The notes under the pieces were generated by a model. That model was not told the DNA's origin. It searched no databases and worked only from the letters and a program-made list of their open reading frames with translations. The translations under genes were made by a program, and so were the position numbers. This document shows, piece by piece, positions 1-12,087 of a stretch of DNA of 64,000 nt. Positions within the stretch are counted from its first letter, which is position 1, and each line of letters begins with the position of its first letter. Source of the DNA: Amphimedon queenslandica. Taxonomy: Eukaryota > Porifera > Demospongiae > Haplosclerida > Niphatidae. The stretch is taken from the NCBI RefSeq assembly GCF_000090795.2, contig NW_003546266.1, positions 333,451 to 397,450 on the forward strand, given 5' to 3'.

Positions 1-44
1 AAAATTCCTAACAAGTATACATATATACATTAATATTTTTAATT

Positions 45-425
45 TTTGATATTGTTCTGAATCACAAAATTCAAAGAATGGAATAGCCAAATAATTATCA
101 ATTATTTAGATTTTTTTATTGTTATGACAGTAATTTATTCAATTAATACTAGCTGAAGTCTTATTTATGTTTATCACGATAATTAATTTACATTAAAATT
201 CTATTTATATTGTTGTCTGCCTGTTATCATTTTCTGCAAAGTAGGGTTTGAAATTTTTGTATTATTTTTATAAATAAATTATTGTTTTATTAATTAAAGT
301 TTATTATTATTAATTGAACAATTAATTATTATTATGGTTGAACTCAACCCCCTTGTTTCTTTTATTTTTTGGCAACCCTACTTTTTCTTATGTAATAGAA
401 ATTTTTTTTTATTTACTTGTATAAC
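45..425 (+). repeat. Dispersed repeat, inverted partner at 49190-49600
   Basis: The reverse complement of 49190-49600 aligns along this stretch, including the flanks outside the MITE. Shared landmarks include GAATCACAAA near the left side, AATAGCCAAATAATTAT, ACTAGCTGAA, ATCATTTTCTGCAAAGTAGG and the MITE itself. The two copies are about 49 kb apart in opposite orientation, so an older repeat had already captured the MITE before it was copied, or both are parts of a longer element. Its family is unknown. Confidence 0.7.
238..388 (+). mobile_element. MITE with AAGTAGGGTT termini, copy 1
   Basis: The unit is about 150 bp, starts with AAAGTAGGGTT and ends with AACCCTACTTTTT, so its ends are short inverted repeats. 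The interior is almost pure A/T and has no coding potential. Two more copies lie at 49219-49361 (reverse) and 49715-49862 (forward). The terminal inverted repeats, size and copy number fit a non-autonomous DNA transposon. No target duplication could be fixed because the flanks are AT-rich, and the superfamily is unknown. Confidence 0.65.
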
Positions 426-1414
426 TTGCATACAACCATGTTACCAAGGCATTAATGAATCATTATTGTATGAATAAGAATTTTGAATATTAATTATAAA
501 ATCAGAAATATAATTGTTTGTCAAAAACTCAACCTGCGCATGGTCCCTTAATGCCCAGGCCTGCAAACGCCTATGCTAATAATCTATTTTCTTCTTTAAA
601 AGACTTAATGTAGCAACAATTATTTATTTAGCTATTATTCTTTTAAAAAATTAAATCATTAGTTATATTTTCATGCAAAGCCATAGTAACCATAATATAT
701 TTTACTGATTATTGGTCAACAATAAGTGTTAGCCACTGCACTGAATTGCAGGCTTAGTGTCTCTACTCTTGGACTTTCATGCACCATTCCCTGTCTACAA
801 ATTAATGTAGGCTGTGAAATGAGTAGCAAGGCTACTATCCATTATAATTATTTTCCCTTATAATAATATAGGTTGTATCAAGTTTAACTGGACACAATAA
901 CACTTGTAGATGCTTTGAGAGCCACTATTTGTTGCTTTTCAAGCAACAGGATTGGCACCTCCTTTGTTGTATTTAAGCACAAAAAATACTATCAATAAAT
1001 TCGTATTGGTTATGATTGTGATTTTCATGGTTTCATTTTGCATTACATGCATGCTTGGGTTTTTCAGTTTGCTATCCTTATAACTTATATCGAAATATAT
1101 ATTCACATAATTAAGAAAAGATTATAAATGTAGGTACATATAAGATAAAAATAGCCTGCCTCCAGCAGCTGAAAACGAGAATACACTGAGAAGTACAGAA
1201 CGTTTATAGTCCCTTGATTTCTTTTACAGCAGCCCTTGATATCTTGATCTATGTCTGATTTTGTCTCTATTACAAACACCTATAGACTGTTATAAAAGTG
1301 ACATGTCCCCTTGAAGGGTGTCATTTTGGGAAAGAGAGAGTAAAAATGAGCAAATAATGAAAATTAGTATTTGTGTGCAGTGCCAAATTTACAGGTTTCC
1401 ATCTCCCTTCTCTC

Positions 1415-2095
1415 TTCGGCACACCATCTCCCTGCTCTCTGCCAAACCATCTTCCTGCTTTCAGTGCCACACAATGTCCCTGCTGTCACTGCCACATCGT
1501 CTTCCTGCTTTCCCTTCGACAATCGACATGCTCTCACTGCCTTTCTATTTCCCTTTTCTCATGGCCACACCATCTCCCTGCTCTCATTGCCGCAACATCT
1601 TCCTGCTCTTATTGCAACACCATGTCCCTGTGCTCAATGCCACACCATCTCGCTGCTGTCACTGCCACAGAATTTGCTCGCTCTCATTGTCACACCTTCC
1701 TGGTCTCACTGCCACACTATCTCTGTGGTCCACACTATCTTCCTCCTTTCACAGCCACTCCATTTCCCTGCTTTCACTGCCTCACTGTGCCACCACTCTC
1801 ACTTTCTTCCATCTCCTTGTTCTCATGGCCACACCATTTCACTGCAACCTTTTTCCTGATTGCCACACCATCTGCCTGATTGCCACACCATCTCCCTCTT
1901 CTCATTGCCACAACATCTCCCTGCTCTCACTGCCACACCATCTCCCTGCTCTCACTGCCACACCAACTCTCAGCTTTCACTGTCTTACCATCTTCCTGCT
2001 TCTTGCTCTCACTGCCACACCATTGTCCTACTTTCACTACCTCACCATTTCCCTGCTCTCACTGCCAAACCCTATTTGTCCCTTCCTCTGTGGGC
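1415..2095 (+). repeat. Minisatellite block 1 (about 25-bp unit)
   Basis: Imperfect tandem copies of a ~25-bp unit whose core reads CACTGCCACACCATCTCCCT. The forward strand of the unit lacks stop codons in most frames, so overlapping Ser/Leu/Pro/His/Cys-rich open frames appear in all three forward frames. These are by-products of the repeat, not genes. The same unit makes blocks at 3488-3866, 14697-17088 and 17696-18186. Confidence 0.9.
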
Positions 2096-3487
2096 TTTTT
2101 TCTCTTTCCTCTGCCTGTCACTCTTTCTCTGAGTATCTGTTCTAAATTTACATGTACATGTCAAGACCCAAATATTTTATTAAGTGCCGAACCACAACCC
2201 AGCCTTAATAATAATGTCTAATGAATAAAATCAACTAAAGCACATGGTCAAGCACATGTTAACTGTATAGTGCCAGGAGAAGAAACCCAACATCTTCCAG
2301 TATGTTGTAGTAAGCCCAGGTTTTACAAAGTAATCACAGGCCCTGTATTACATTGAAGGTAGCTTATATGTAGGATTCAGGTGGATTTTTCAAGTTGGCA
2401 GCTGTTTTTATGATTTCCAATCACCTATAATTAAGTTGAATAGCCTTATAAATGGCTTAAATGAGTTCTCCTTCCCTGAGCAATTTTCCTGGTACTTCAA
2501 AAGTAGGTTGTAGTGTAGCTGAAGCATTTCTGGAGAATAGGCCCAAATTCAAATTTCTGCAAAATTCTTGAGACTTTCTTTTATCTTTCTTCCATCAACA
2601 TGGAAATTTTTTAAGCCAGAGAACTGCTCGAGTTGGCTTTTACATCAATTTTTAATGCTTTGGTCAAAGACTAGGCAAGTGGTTTCAAAAAAAGGCAGGA
2701 GAAGAAAATGGAAGTCAAAATCCAGCTGGAGACACTGCATGGGTTTGTGGTTTGATGCCATTTTAACTAATGTACACATGACCAGTATGAATATGATTAA
2801 CATTACCACACAATCATAGTAAAAAACATTAAAAATGGAAAAGTAGTAGGATTAAGATGGAAGAAAGTAAAGAAACGAGGGGGAACTGGCAAACTGATGT
2901 GGGATAAAATCCTACACCAATGCATAGACATGTTTTTATATGTGAGGATAATAGAAATGCTCTTGGGTAATGTTCTTTATGCAGTGGTGTAGGGTTTCTT
3001 ACCACACCAGTTTGCAAGTACACTCTTGTTTATTTACTTTTGCAATTTAACCCTACTCTTTTTGCATTTTATTGTTTTTTTACTTCTTGTATGTAGTGTC
3101 AGCACACATGTAATATACAAACCATTGGTAACAGCAGCATTTTAAGGCTGGCAGGGAGATGAGAGTTTCGCCCTTATAAACATTTTAACCTTAAGTTGCT
3201 GTTCTCAACCCCAAACTGCCAAGCCTGCTGGTCACAACGGCTTTCACTTTAACACAGTAACCGTGAAAGTATTTTATATTGTCACATGGAAGACAACTTG
3301 TGTCTCTGAGTTGTGAACAGAAGGTTGAGGGCAAGATGCTGGATATATAGATAGCCAGGAAAGATGCCTAGGCAGGTAGGCACACTAGGAGCATCAACCA
3401 ACTGCGGCCATCACTCTGATGTCTGTCTATCGACAAGAGTTAGGTGCTGTGCCTACTCTTAAATTCAATGTTTCACTTTTTATTTAA
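2096..3487 (+). repeat. Unique spacer of higher-order unit A, with nested insertion
   Basis: This spacer joins minisatellite blocks 1 and 2. It aligns with 17089-17695 between blocks 3 and 4. Shared landmarks are ACATGTACATGTCAA, CAGCCTTAAT, GTGTCAGCACACATGTAAT, GGCTGGCAGGGAG, GACAACTTGTGTCTCTGAG and CTGATGTCT followed by GACAAGAGTT. The copy here is longer only because a ~720-bp foldback element (2361-3078) sits inside it. No gene was recognised; short frames here are not conserved in the partner copy. Confidence 0.8.
2361..3078 (+). mobile_element. Foldback-type non-autonomous element, copy 1
   Basis: This block is absent from the otherwise matching spacer at 17089-17695 and recurs at 12088-12891, so it is an insertion. 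Its left part is single-copy-like. Its right part folds back: arm 2824-2925 pairs with arm 2976-3078, sharing CCTACACCA and CAGTTTGCAAGTA-type motifs in opposite orientation. No transposase is encoded. It is probably a composite or foldback MITE of unknown superfamily. Confidence 0.65.
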
Positions 3488-3866
3488 CTCCATACTCTCA
3501 CTGCCACACCACACCCTGCTCTTACTGCCACACAAACACTCTGCTACCACTGCCTTACCATCTCCCTGCTCTCACTGCTAAACCAATTTCCTAAACCAAT
3601 TTCCTACTCTCACTGCCTCACCATCCCCCTGCGCTCTCTGCCTCACCGTCTCCCTGCTGTCACTGCCACACCAACACCCTGCTCTCACTGCCACACCGTT
3701 TCCCTCCTCTCGCTGCCACACCAACTACCTACTCTCACTGTGACACCACCTCCCTGCTCTCATTGTCGCACCATCTCCTTGCCACACCATCTCCCTGCTC
3801 TCACTGCAGCACCATCTCCCTGCTCTCCCTTCAACCAGATCTCTGCTCTTATTGCCACACCATCTC
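3488..3866 (+). repeat. Minisatellite block 2 (about 25-bp unit)
   Basis: The same ~25-bp CACTGCCACACCATCTCCCT-type unit as block 1, in about 14 diverged copies. It marks the change from the unique spacer to the ~125-bp satellite, exactly as block 4 does in unit B at 17696-18186. Confidence 0.88.
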
Positions 3867-5818
3867 CGTAGTGATAGTGAGAAGTTGTGCATGAAGCATT
3901 TAAAAACCAGTTTTTAGTCTGATTTGTCACTTGTATTTTGAACTATACTACAAAACTGAGAAAAGAAGAAACAAATAGTGAGACTCCGGATATGAAACAT
4001 TAGTTTATAATCCAACCTCAACAGAAAAGCTCAATGTGATCAGTCACTTCTGGTATACACCATTCTATAAGAACTAAATTTATAGAACAAATAGTGTAAA
4101 CTAAGTATATATAGCATGAAATATTGTTAAAAAACTAACCTAAATTTAAAAGAAGTCAGTCTGATCAGTTACTTCCGGTAGTTTAAACTATACAATGGAA
4201 CTAAACACAGAAGAAACAAATAGTGAAAAGTGAGTACTGTATGAAAGGTCATTTTAAAACCGAACTCAATTGATAAGAATTTAGTCTGATCTGTCACTAC
4301 TGGTATAAGGTTCATGAGAAAAAAGAAAAAATTGAGAACTTTATGTGATCATTTCCTTGTCATATTTTAAACTATGCTATAAAATGAAGAAAAAGACAAC
4401 TAGTGAGATCTTAAAAAAAGAAAATATTGTTTCAGAATCCCACCTCAAATAATAAGCACTCAGTCACTTTTGGTATTTTAAACTAGACTATTAAAATGAG
4501 AAAGGAAGAAATAGTGGAGTCAGTAAAACAAAACATTTATAACACTAAACTTAAATGATAAAAACTCAGTCTGATTTAAATAATAATACAAAACTAACAA
4601 GAAATCAATTGTGAGAACTGAGGACAACAACCCATGCTTTCTGAATCAACCTTAAATAATAAAACTCTGTCTGATCAGTCACTTTTGGTATTTTATGATA
4701 AAGTAATAAACTGAGACAAGAAACATATACTGAGAAATGAATAGTTCATCAACCATCACTTTAAAACAAATTCAAAATTTAAATAATTCAGTGTAATCAG
4801 TGACTTCTGGTAATATAAACTACTATGAAATTCAGAAAAAAAAACAAATTAGAACCTAAAGCATTTTCCAACGTCTAATGATAAGAACTTTATCTGACTA
4901 GTCATTCCTGGTAAAACCATTCTATTGAACTGAAAAAAGAAGGAACGAATGAGATGGACACAAATTGTCATTTTAAAACCAAACTTAAATGATATAAAAG
5001 AAGTCTGTTTAGTCACTCCTGGTATAGATTATACTAAGAAAGTGGGAAAAGAAAAAACCAATACGTCATAACTGACACGCGAAACATTATTAAACCAAAC
5101 TTCAATGATAAAAACTAAGTTTGACCAGTCAATCCTGGTGAAACTATCCTATGAAACTCAGAATAGATAGTTGTGAGCAGTGCATGAAACATTTTAAAAC
5201 CAATTTCAAATAGTCAGAATTTAATTTGATCCGTCACTTCTAGTATTTGAAACAATAGAGTAAAACTGAAAGAAGGAAATTGTGGGAACTATGAAGAATC
5301 AGAGACAACCTCAAATAATAAAACCTCAGTCTTGTAAGTCAATTTTGGTATTTTAAACTATGCTACAAAAATGACAAACAAAAGCAAATACTTAAAAGTG
5401 ATTTCTAAATGCAACATAATTTTTAAAAACCAAACAAAGAAATAAAAACTGTCTGATGAGTCATTTTTTGTATAAACTATACTATGTAACTTAAAAGAAA
5501 GAAACAAAAATTAGAAAGTCAGTAAAACTCAAAACAACATTTCATAAACCAACCTCAAATCGTAAGTCACTCCTGGTAGTTTAAAAAGCTACACTATGAA
5601 ATTAAGAATACAGCAGAGTCAATTGTGAGTAGGACATAAAACATCATTTTAAAAACAAACTTAAATGATAAGAACTCAGTCTGATCAGTCCCTTCTAAAA
5701 CTTTAAACTATACAATAATAATGAAAGAAGAAACAAATACTGAGAAATAAGAACAATTCTAAAACTAAACTATAAGGATAAAAACCAAGTCTCATCTTTC
5801 ACTCCTGCTATAAACTAT
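3867..5818 (+). repeat. ~125-bp satellite array, unit A, first segment
   Basis: Diverged tandem monomers of about 125 bp. Recurrent words are CTATGAAACTGAGAAAAGAA, AACAAATAGTGAGAAGTCAGT-like stretches, ACATGAAACATCATTTTAAA, CTCAAATGATAAGAACTCAG and ATCAGTCACTTCTGGTATTT. Stops occur in every frame, so it is non-coding. Monomers here align in order with 18187 onward in unit B, which indicates duplication of a long higher-order block rather than only monomer-by-monomer spread. Confidence 0.85.
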
Positions 5819-7025
5819 AATTAGTGACTGCGGTAGCGTTACTAAGTAGGATTTACCCCCAAACAAAATGGCTGCCATGACTTTTGCAGCCTTCCTATTC
5901 CGGGAAAACGAGCTCCTATGCTTACCCGACTTTATAGAGGCCCTTATCTTGACCGGAGGACTCCAATGGTACAACGAGCATGGCTCTAGATCTTGTCTAA
6001 GCGAAAAGTCAAAATCAGCGAACCGATAGTTTTGTTCAGTCACCTTTTTTCATCTTCATCATCTTCATCAAGTCCTGTCAATCCAGTTGTCAGTGTGTAT
6101 CTCAGTATCAGTTGGTGCTACAAGGATAATTCTTACACCAATCTACTCCAACAGTCTATGCGTAGGTCCATGTCCCATGAGATCATTCTTCAAGTAAAGA
6201 ATAAGTGATACTGTGACTGCTGGATAAAGCCATCTTAGCTGCATGCCGCCATTTTGTTATTTAAGAATCATGTGCTCCAAAATTTTGGTGTGGTCGCGCA
6301 TGCTCAGAAGCTCTGGAAGAAGCAACTTATTTTTTACCAAGCTATGCTTGGAATCAACTACTGCAATACTTTAGTGGAGGTTTCCAGCTAAAAGAAGGTA
6401 TTAATCTTACATGTTACTGTGTTATCAAGTGTGTGATTTTATTTTATTCTAAAAAACAAACAATTAATTAATGTATGATATTCTAGCAATGATAATATGA
6501 ATGACAACAGCCTGGAAGAACAGGAATAGCTGCAACATAACATGCAGGGAACATGCACACTCTCAGCTCAAAGCTTCTTGAACAAGGACTTGTGTCTAAC
6601 TAGTATTAATTTCATTTGTCAATCAGGATAGTTGATATTCATGCCGGTCTATTCAATGCTGTCTCTTGTAAATGATGTAAAATCATAACAATTATAATAA
6701 TAATAAAGAAAATTATTGTTTGTGTAAAATCAACAAGCATCACAATGGCAACAAAAGAAATATTATAAACATTTTAAGAAAATCAACACATACAAGAACA
6801 TAGAAAATTTAAAAAACAAGGTTAAGTAGGATTCCGAACGACCAACAAAAATATGAAACGGAAATCCTACTTGTGACAAATTCTACTCTACATTGCAAGG
6901 TGATCTGTAATTCATACATAATAACATTGAAAGAGTAGAATTTGCATCATGAGTAGGATTTTTATTTCATATTTTCGTTGGTCGTTTGGAATCCTTCTTA
7001 ACCTTGTTTTTTTAAATTTTTTATG
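5819..7025. mobile_element. Composite insertion in the satellite
   Basis: Satellite monomers stop near 5818 and resume near 7026, so this ~1.2-kb block is inserted. About 5830-6280 is markedly more GC-rich than its surroundings. It has an open reverse-strand frame (5792-6043) with a short acidic run upstream on the same strand, and this looks like a fragment of a real protein of unknown family. The right end is the long hairpin at 6805-7020. The middle (6280-6800) shows nothing I recognise. It may be one element or two neighbouring insertions. Confidence 0.5.
6805..7020. mobile_element. Long-hairpin MITE
   Basis: Two arms of about 85 bp, 6805-6888 and 6932-7020, are inverted copies separated by a ~43-bp loop. 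Shared words include ACAAGGTTAAG, GACCAAC, AAATCCTAC and TAGAAT in opposite orientations. The long arms and short loop fit a foldback MITE. It has no coding content and no unambiguous target duplication. Confidence 0.65.
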
Positions 7026-9091
7026 TTTATTATTATGAAACTGAAGAAAGAAGAAACAATGAGCAAGAAGTCAAGACAACATAACTGTCTGTTGAGTCAC
7101 TTCTGGTTCCTTCAACTATACTATGAAACTAACGAAACAGATAGTGAAAAGTACAACATGAAACATTATTTAAAACCAAACTGAAAAGATAACTACTCAG
7201 CCTGATCAGTCACTCGCTTTATAAGAAACTGAGTAACAAGCGTAACAGGGTAAAAAATATTCCTATAATTGATTTCACCACCTTGCAAGTACAACTTGGT
7301 CATTATTAAGACTTATAGAGGTTCTCTCTACCTTATAATGCTTTCAGAGAAGTTTTTAGACAGTATCTCTATGCTCTCTTGCTGTTAGAAAGCTCTTAAC
7401 TTTGTCCCATGTGTAAGCCGCCATTTTGTTTGCCGTGACCACACCCACTCACGTAAAGGAGCGTGGGCGGGTGGTTGCTAAGGCTTGTTATTTCTCCAAT
7501 ACAACTTGTATAGAAGAAATGTAAGTGTGGATATACAAATAAATATATATATATATATACATAGCGCGACGGTGAATTCAATTATAGGCACGACCTGGGG
7601 GCTTCGCCCCCAGGTCGTTAAAAAAAACAAATAGTAAGAAGTCACTAATACATAAACACCATTTTAAAACTAACTTTAAATGATTAGAACTCATTCTGAT
7701 TAGTCTTTCAACTATATTAAACTACATTGACAAATTTAGAAAAGGCGGAACAAATAGTGAGAAGTATCAAGTAATACAGAAATCAACACTTGGAACTAGT
7801 TTTAAATAATTGGAACTTAACTTAATTAGTTATTTTAAAAGATACAATAAAACTAAGAAAGGAAGAACACATGCTAGGAAATGAGTAGTGCATAGAATAT
7901 AATTCTATAACCAAACAAAAAAGATAAAAAATAGGTTTGATGTGTCACTCCTTGTCTAAACCATTACTTTGAAACTGAGAAAAACAGAATCAGTGAGATT
8001 TCAGTATCGTTACAAAACATGATTTCAAGAAGGAATTACTGAATCTGAATAGTCACTCCTGGAATTTTCATTGATGTTCCAAAACTGCGAAAAGAAAAAG
8101 TATGACTTGAAACATCATTTTAAAACCAACTTGAAATGACAAAAAAATTGGTGTCGTAAGTCACTCAAGGTATAAACTACTATGAAAGTAAGAAAAAAGA
8201 AACATATTGACATATGGGGTAGTACATGAAACATCATTTTTAAACCCATTTCAAATGATAGGAACTGTGTCTGATCAGTCACTACTAGTATTTTAAACTA
8301 TATTAGAAATATAAGAAGAGAAGGAACAGAGAAGTCAGTATAACATGAAGCATAATTTCAGAAACCAACTCAACTTCCATGTCACTAACATATTAATGAA
8401 AATAATTAAATTACTAATTTTTATTAATTTTGCTTCACTTGTAAAGTCATTATTACTAATTTGTGATCCAATTTCACAATTGTTTTATTATTATCCATAT
8501 ATGTTATGGGCTATAGCCTTCGGTATTTTTCAAAAAAAGGTGAAATAAGATTTCAATGTGATCAGTGACTCATGTTATTTTTGAAACACTTTAAAACTGA
8601 GACAGGAGGAAACAAATAGTCAAACATGAGTACAAAATAAAACATTTGAAAAGCAAACTTAAATGATTAGAACTCAGTCTCAAATGTCGTTCTCAGTATA
8701 AACTATAAACTATGCAATGAAGGTTAGAATAGCAAAAACAAATAGTGAGATCTGGAAAGAACATAACACATATCAGAATCAACGTCAAATAAAAGGAACA
8801 GTCTAATCAGTCACTTCCACTTCTTGTATTTTATACTATACTAGAAAATGAAGAAAAGAAGAAACAAATAGTAAAAATGTTGAGAAACAAAAAGTTGTTT
8901 CAGAGTCTCACCTAAAATGATAGAGCTCAGTGTGATTAGTCACTTCTGGTATTTTTTAACTATACAGTTAAACTGAGAAGAGAAGAAACAAATACTGATA
9001 AATAAGTTGTTCATTGCATATTTTTTTAAAAGGAAAACCTAATGGATAAAAACTGTTTCATCACACACTACTGGTATTAACTATGCTGTGA
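7026..9091 (+). repeat. ~125-bp satellite array, unit A, second segment
   Basis: Continuation of the diverged ~125-bp monomers, interrupted by the insert at 7234-7619. It aligns monomer by monomer with the sequence up to about 27310 in unit B once the transposon there is removed. A short open frame at 8345-8548 is AT-rich and not conserved in the partner unit. Confidence 0.82.
7234..7619 (+). mobile_element. Short insertion ending in a strong GC hairpin
   Basis: Satellite sequence is broken after CTGAG (7233) and resumes with AAAAAACAAATAG at about 7620, leaving a 386-bp insert. Its last 29 bases, 7590-7618, form a perfect 13-bp stem (ACGACCTGGGGGC and its complement) with a TTC loop. A terminal GC hairpin is a known hallmark of Helitron-like 3' ends, but there is no CTRR end and no clear TC start. 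The superfamily is therefore open. A (TA)n tract lies at about 7545-7560. There is no gene. Confidence 0.5.
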
Positions 9092-9317
9092 AACTAAAGC
9101 CCCATTTACACTAGACCTTTATAGTGCTTTATAAACTGGTTTATATTGAAGTAGTATGTGTTTAAACACATCAAAGTGGTTTATAAACCAGTTGAATTGC
9201 ACCGGTTTAAAGTGGGACTTACACCTAACTAGTTAAATTACACTGGTTTAAGGCAGAACTTACAGCTGCGCACTGGGTGGAGCATTGTTTTGAGTTCTTT
9301 CCTCTAAGTAAACATGG

Positions 9318-9657
9318 TTTGTAGTTCTAGGACAGATAAAGAGATCACTGCACTATTTGGCATTTGGAGAGACTAAAATTTAAGAAAAACGTGATGAGAG
9401 TACCAGAAATAAAACAATATTTATTGAAATAGTCGAAAGTTAAAGGTTACCACTGGTCTAAGTGGTAAATGGGAACAATGCAGATCTAAAATCAAGAATC
9501 TTAAGACAGAATATAAAAGAATAAAAGACCACAATAATATAACAGGGAATGGAAGAAAGACTTTCCAGTTCTTTAAACAAATTGTTAGTATTCTTGGTGA
9601 TACACCAGATTCACTTCCAACAGTGCTGATTGATACATCCAAGTCACGCTGATTAAT
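9318..9657 (+). pseudogene. Myb/SANT-like protein of the Harbinger element
   Basis: Forward-strand translation across frames gives TDKEITALFGIWRD, then CRSKIKNLKTEYKRIKD and GRKTFQFFKQIVSILGD, a pattern typical of the Myb/SANT-like DNA-binding protein that accompanies Harbinger transposases. In the family this protein binds element ends and helps bring the nuclease into the nucleus. In-frame stops lie between the first and second helices (around 9375-9420), so the copy is dead. It converges on the nuclease gene at 10634-11600. The match is from pattern recognition, not an alignment. Confidence 0.7.
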
Positions 9658-10633
9658 ATATCCAAGTCACAAGATACTGAAGATTTGAATGCTAAACACT
9701 AATAGATTTTTGTTACATGAAAAGTATGAATAGATTCTGATAATGATGAAGTCAATCATGAATTTAAACCAGTTCTGGCACCAACAGTGAGCGGTGCTGC
9801 ATCCCGCAGTAACAGCTATTCTAAACCACAAACGAACAAGGGATGAAAATGGTTAGTGTTACTATGTATACTTCACAGCAAATGCTATCTATTGTAAATT
9901 GCTGTTAGGTATGCCTCGAAATTAAAGTAGGAAAAGAAAAAAAAGCAAAGGAGAAAAGTTTCTTGACTGGTTATACATGTATGTATAGTATAATCATACC
10001 ACATGTATATTATACCAAGAGTACATAACAAGTAGGATAAAGTATGCAACAGTTAATGGCTCAAACGTCTTTGTTACCTTTTAGCGGGTAAAATTGAAGG
10101 GAGGAAACTTCAACGAATATAGCAAAAGTGGAGGATTGGCAAATATATTTTTGGAAATTTTAGGACATAGTGCCACACCCAAGCTTATTACCTAATGTTA
10201 CTATTATTAGTGGTAAATTTTATAACCTTTAAAATTCATTATTGAGCAGAAAACATAATAGAAAGTTTATTTTTAAATAAACGCTAAAATTATTACTCAC
10301 CAATTTGGGCTAACAAAAATTCTCTAAAATTAGTCTGTTTTAAAATTCCACCTCTAAGATAGTTTTTTGCTGGTTAAAATTTGGAAAATCATGACTGCAT
10401 GTGTTCTTAAATTTGCTGTTATCTCCCTCCAATTTTACCTGCTCTACAGTAACTACCAATTATTACCGTATACGTGGATAATTTTAATGCATAAAATTTT
10501 CACGTATTTCACGTATCATCACTCAAATTTATCATTGTTTATTGAATATTATCATTGATTATATAATGTATAGACTATCATTGATTATACATGTATACTG
10601 TACATAATTTATTAATTTTCACTCTTAATTTCA

Positions 10634-11600
10634 ATGATAAATTAAATAACCAGAAATTGCTTTTGTAGTACTCTGCTGATTCTTTATTTTATCTAATGAA
10701 TAATCGCTCCTTTGAACCAAGGTGTCACCTGTTCCATCCAACAATTCATTGTTAAATGTCTCTCCATGTATGTCACAAATGTTATGTAAAACACAACATG
10801 CAGCAACTACATCTGGTACAAACTCTACACTAACGTCCAACTTCTTGATTAAACAACTCCATCTTCCTCTTAGGCATGCTCAACAACCACTCTACCTTTA
10901 ATCAGTCTATAGTTAAATGTTTTTTGATCACATGTTAAATGTCCGTTATCTGAATAGGGTTTCATGAGCCATGGTAGCAAGGATAAGCTGTGACAGAACT
11001 AATGGAGCTTCTTGACCTTCCATTGATTCTGTCCTGTGGGATGGAAATGTCCCTTCTTGACCCTTCTTATGCAGAGACTAATTAACAAATACCCTTGTGT
11101 CGTTTATACAACCAGGCCAACCAACATAAATGTCAATGTAAATTCCCAGGTGATCAACAGTGCCTTGCATTAAAATGGAATGCCATCCTTTCTAATTGTA
11201 GTAGTCAGCTGGGTAGTGTTCTGGTGATAGTGTATAATACTGATTATATTTTTTAGATTTTCACTTGAAGGCCACTTTCAGTACCTTTTGAGAAGTGTGG
11301 TAAGTATAGCACAACATACCTGACGAACGGCTAAAGATACCGATACTTTTGGGACTTCAAAAAGTTGTTCAATTGTCCTATAGTCAGTACCAGTAGCCAT
11401 AAACCAGAGATATAGCTACTCTTTTTACTACTGGTATTGGTTGTGTCATAGTGGAGGATTTTTATGCTGGTACGTAGCTTGTTACAAATCATAACGAACG
11501 TCTTGGACATACAAAAGTTCTCCATCCATTGGTCATTTGTAAAAGTGGAGAAAACTATATTATCCCATGAGTAACTGCTACTTTGTCTCCTCCATATAGA
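10634..11600 (-). pseudogene. Harbinger DDE nuclease (HARBI1-like), broken
   Basis: Reading the reverse strand from about 11600 down, one meets a WDN..STFT..QWMENF N-terminal motif, then helix-turn-helix-like sequence. Next comes a mid region with a YYN-RKDG-type segment and a GWPGC-like motif, then LLPWLMKPY and QKTFNYRL. The C-terminal signature is FVPDVVAACCVLHNIC, followed by DIHGE. This order matches the DDE superfamily 4 nuclease of PIF/Harbinger elements, which cuts and joins element ends. Several stops and frameshifts interrupt it, and only the last ~70 codons remain open (10631-10840). The protein would act in the nucleus together with the Myb-like partner. Confidence 0.8.
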
Positions 11601-12087
11601 CCTTGGTGTAGGTAGTTTTATAGAGGGGTGGTCAGTGCCAGCAAAATTGCAAAACAAAGACATTTTTCCTTGGCAGCAAATGCCATTCTCCTAATAGCTC
11701 ATGCCATCTTTTTTAAAATAGATATCCTTTTTCTGTTGCTTTCTAAGAGCTTTTCTCCTCAAGAGCAATGCAGTGGCAACGATGGTCTCATTCATTTTTC
11801 TTGTGAGAATTAGGAGATGCAACTGTTGCCAGGTAAAATCAAGCGCATGCTCAGTATGTGTGTATACAAATGAAGCTAAAGAAAAGTACTTACCTGCGAT
11901 ATAGATCCAAGCTTCTCTGTCCCGTCTGTTTCATTTGAGATCAACAAATACAGCAACTATTTCTTTTTCATTTGAAGAGCACTCGTTAAAACTTTTCCAT
12001 TTACACAGGAACAAATTAAACCGTAATAGCTACAAGGCGTGTAAACGCTAGTAATGCACTTATGAAACTGCTTTAATAATATAGGCA

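Larger units (their letters stand above)
1..1317. other. AT-rich flank without a recognisable gene
   Basis: No open frame of note and no family resemblance was found on either strand. The stretch is AT-rich and carries one MITE (238-388) inside a longer dispersed repeat (45-425). The remainder holds nothing I can name. The stretch ends where the satellite unit begins. Confidence 0.6.

Noticed and set aside
1318-2221. Overlapping Ser/Leu/Pro/His/Cys-rich open frames of up to 275 codons
   Set aside because: They come from the ~25-bp minisatellite, whose forward strand lacks stops. Several frames are open at once, there is no domain, and the same happens in every minisatellite block.
7396-7581. 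Reverse frame with YIYIYLF run
   Set aside because: It is built on a (TA)n microsatellite inside a non-coding insert.
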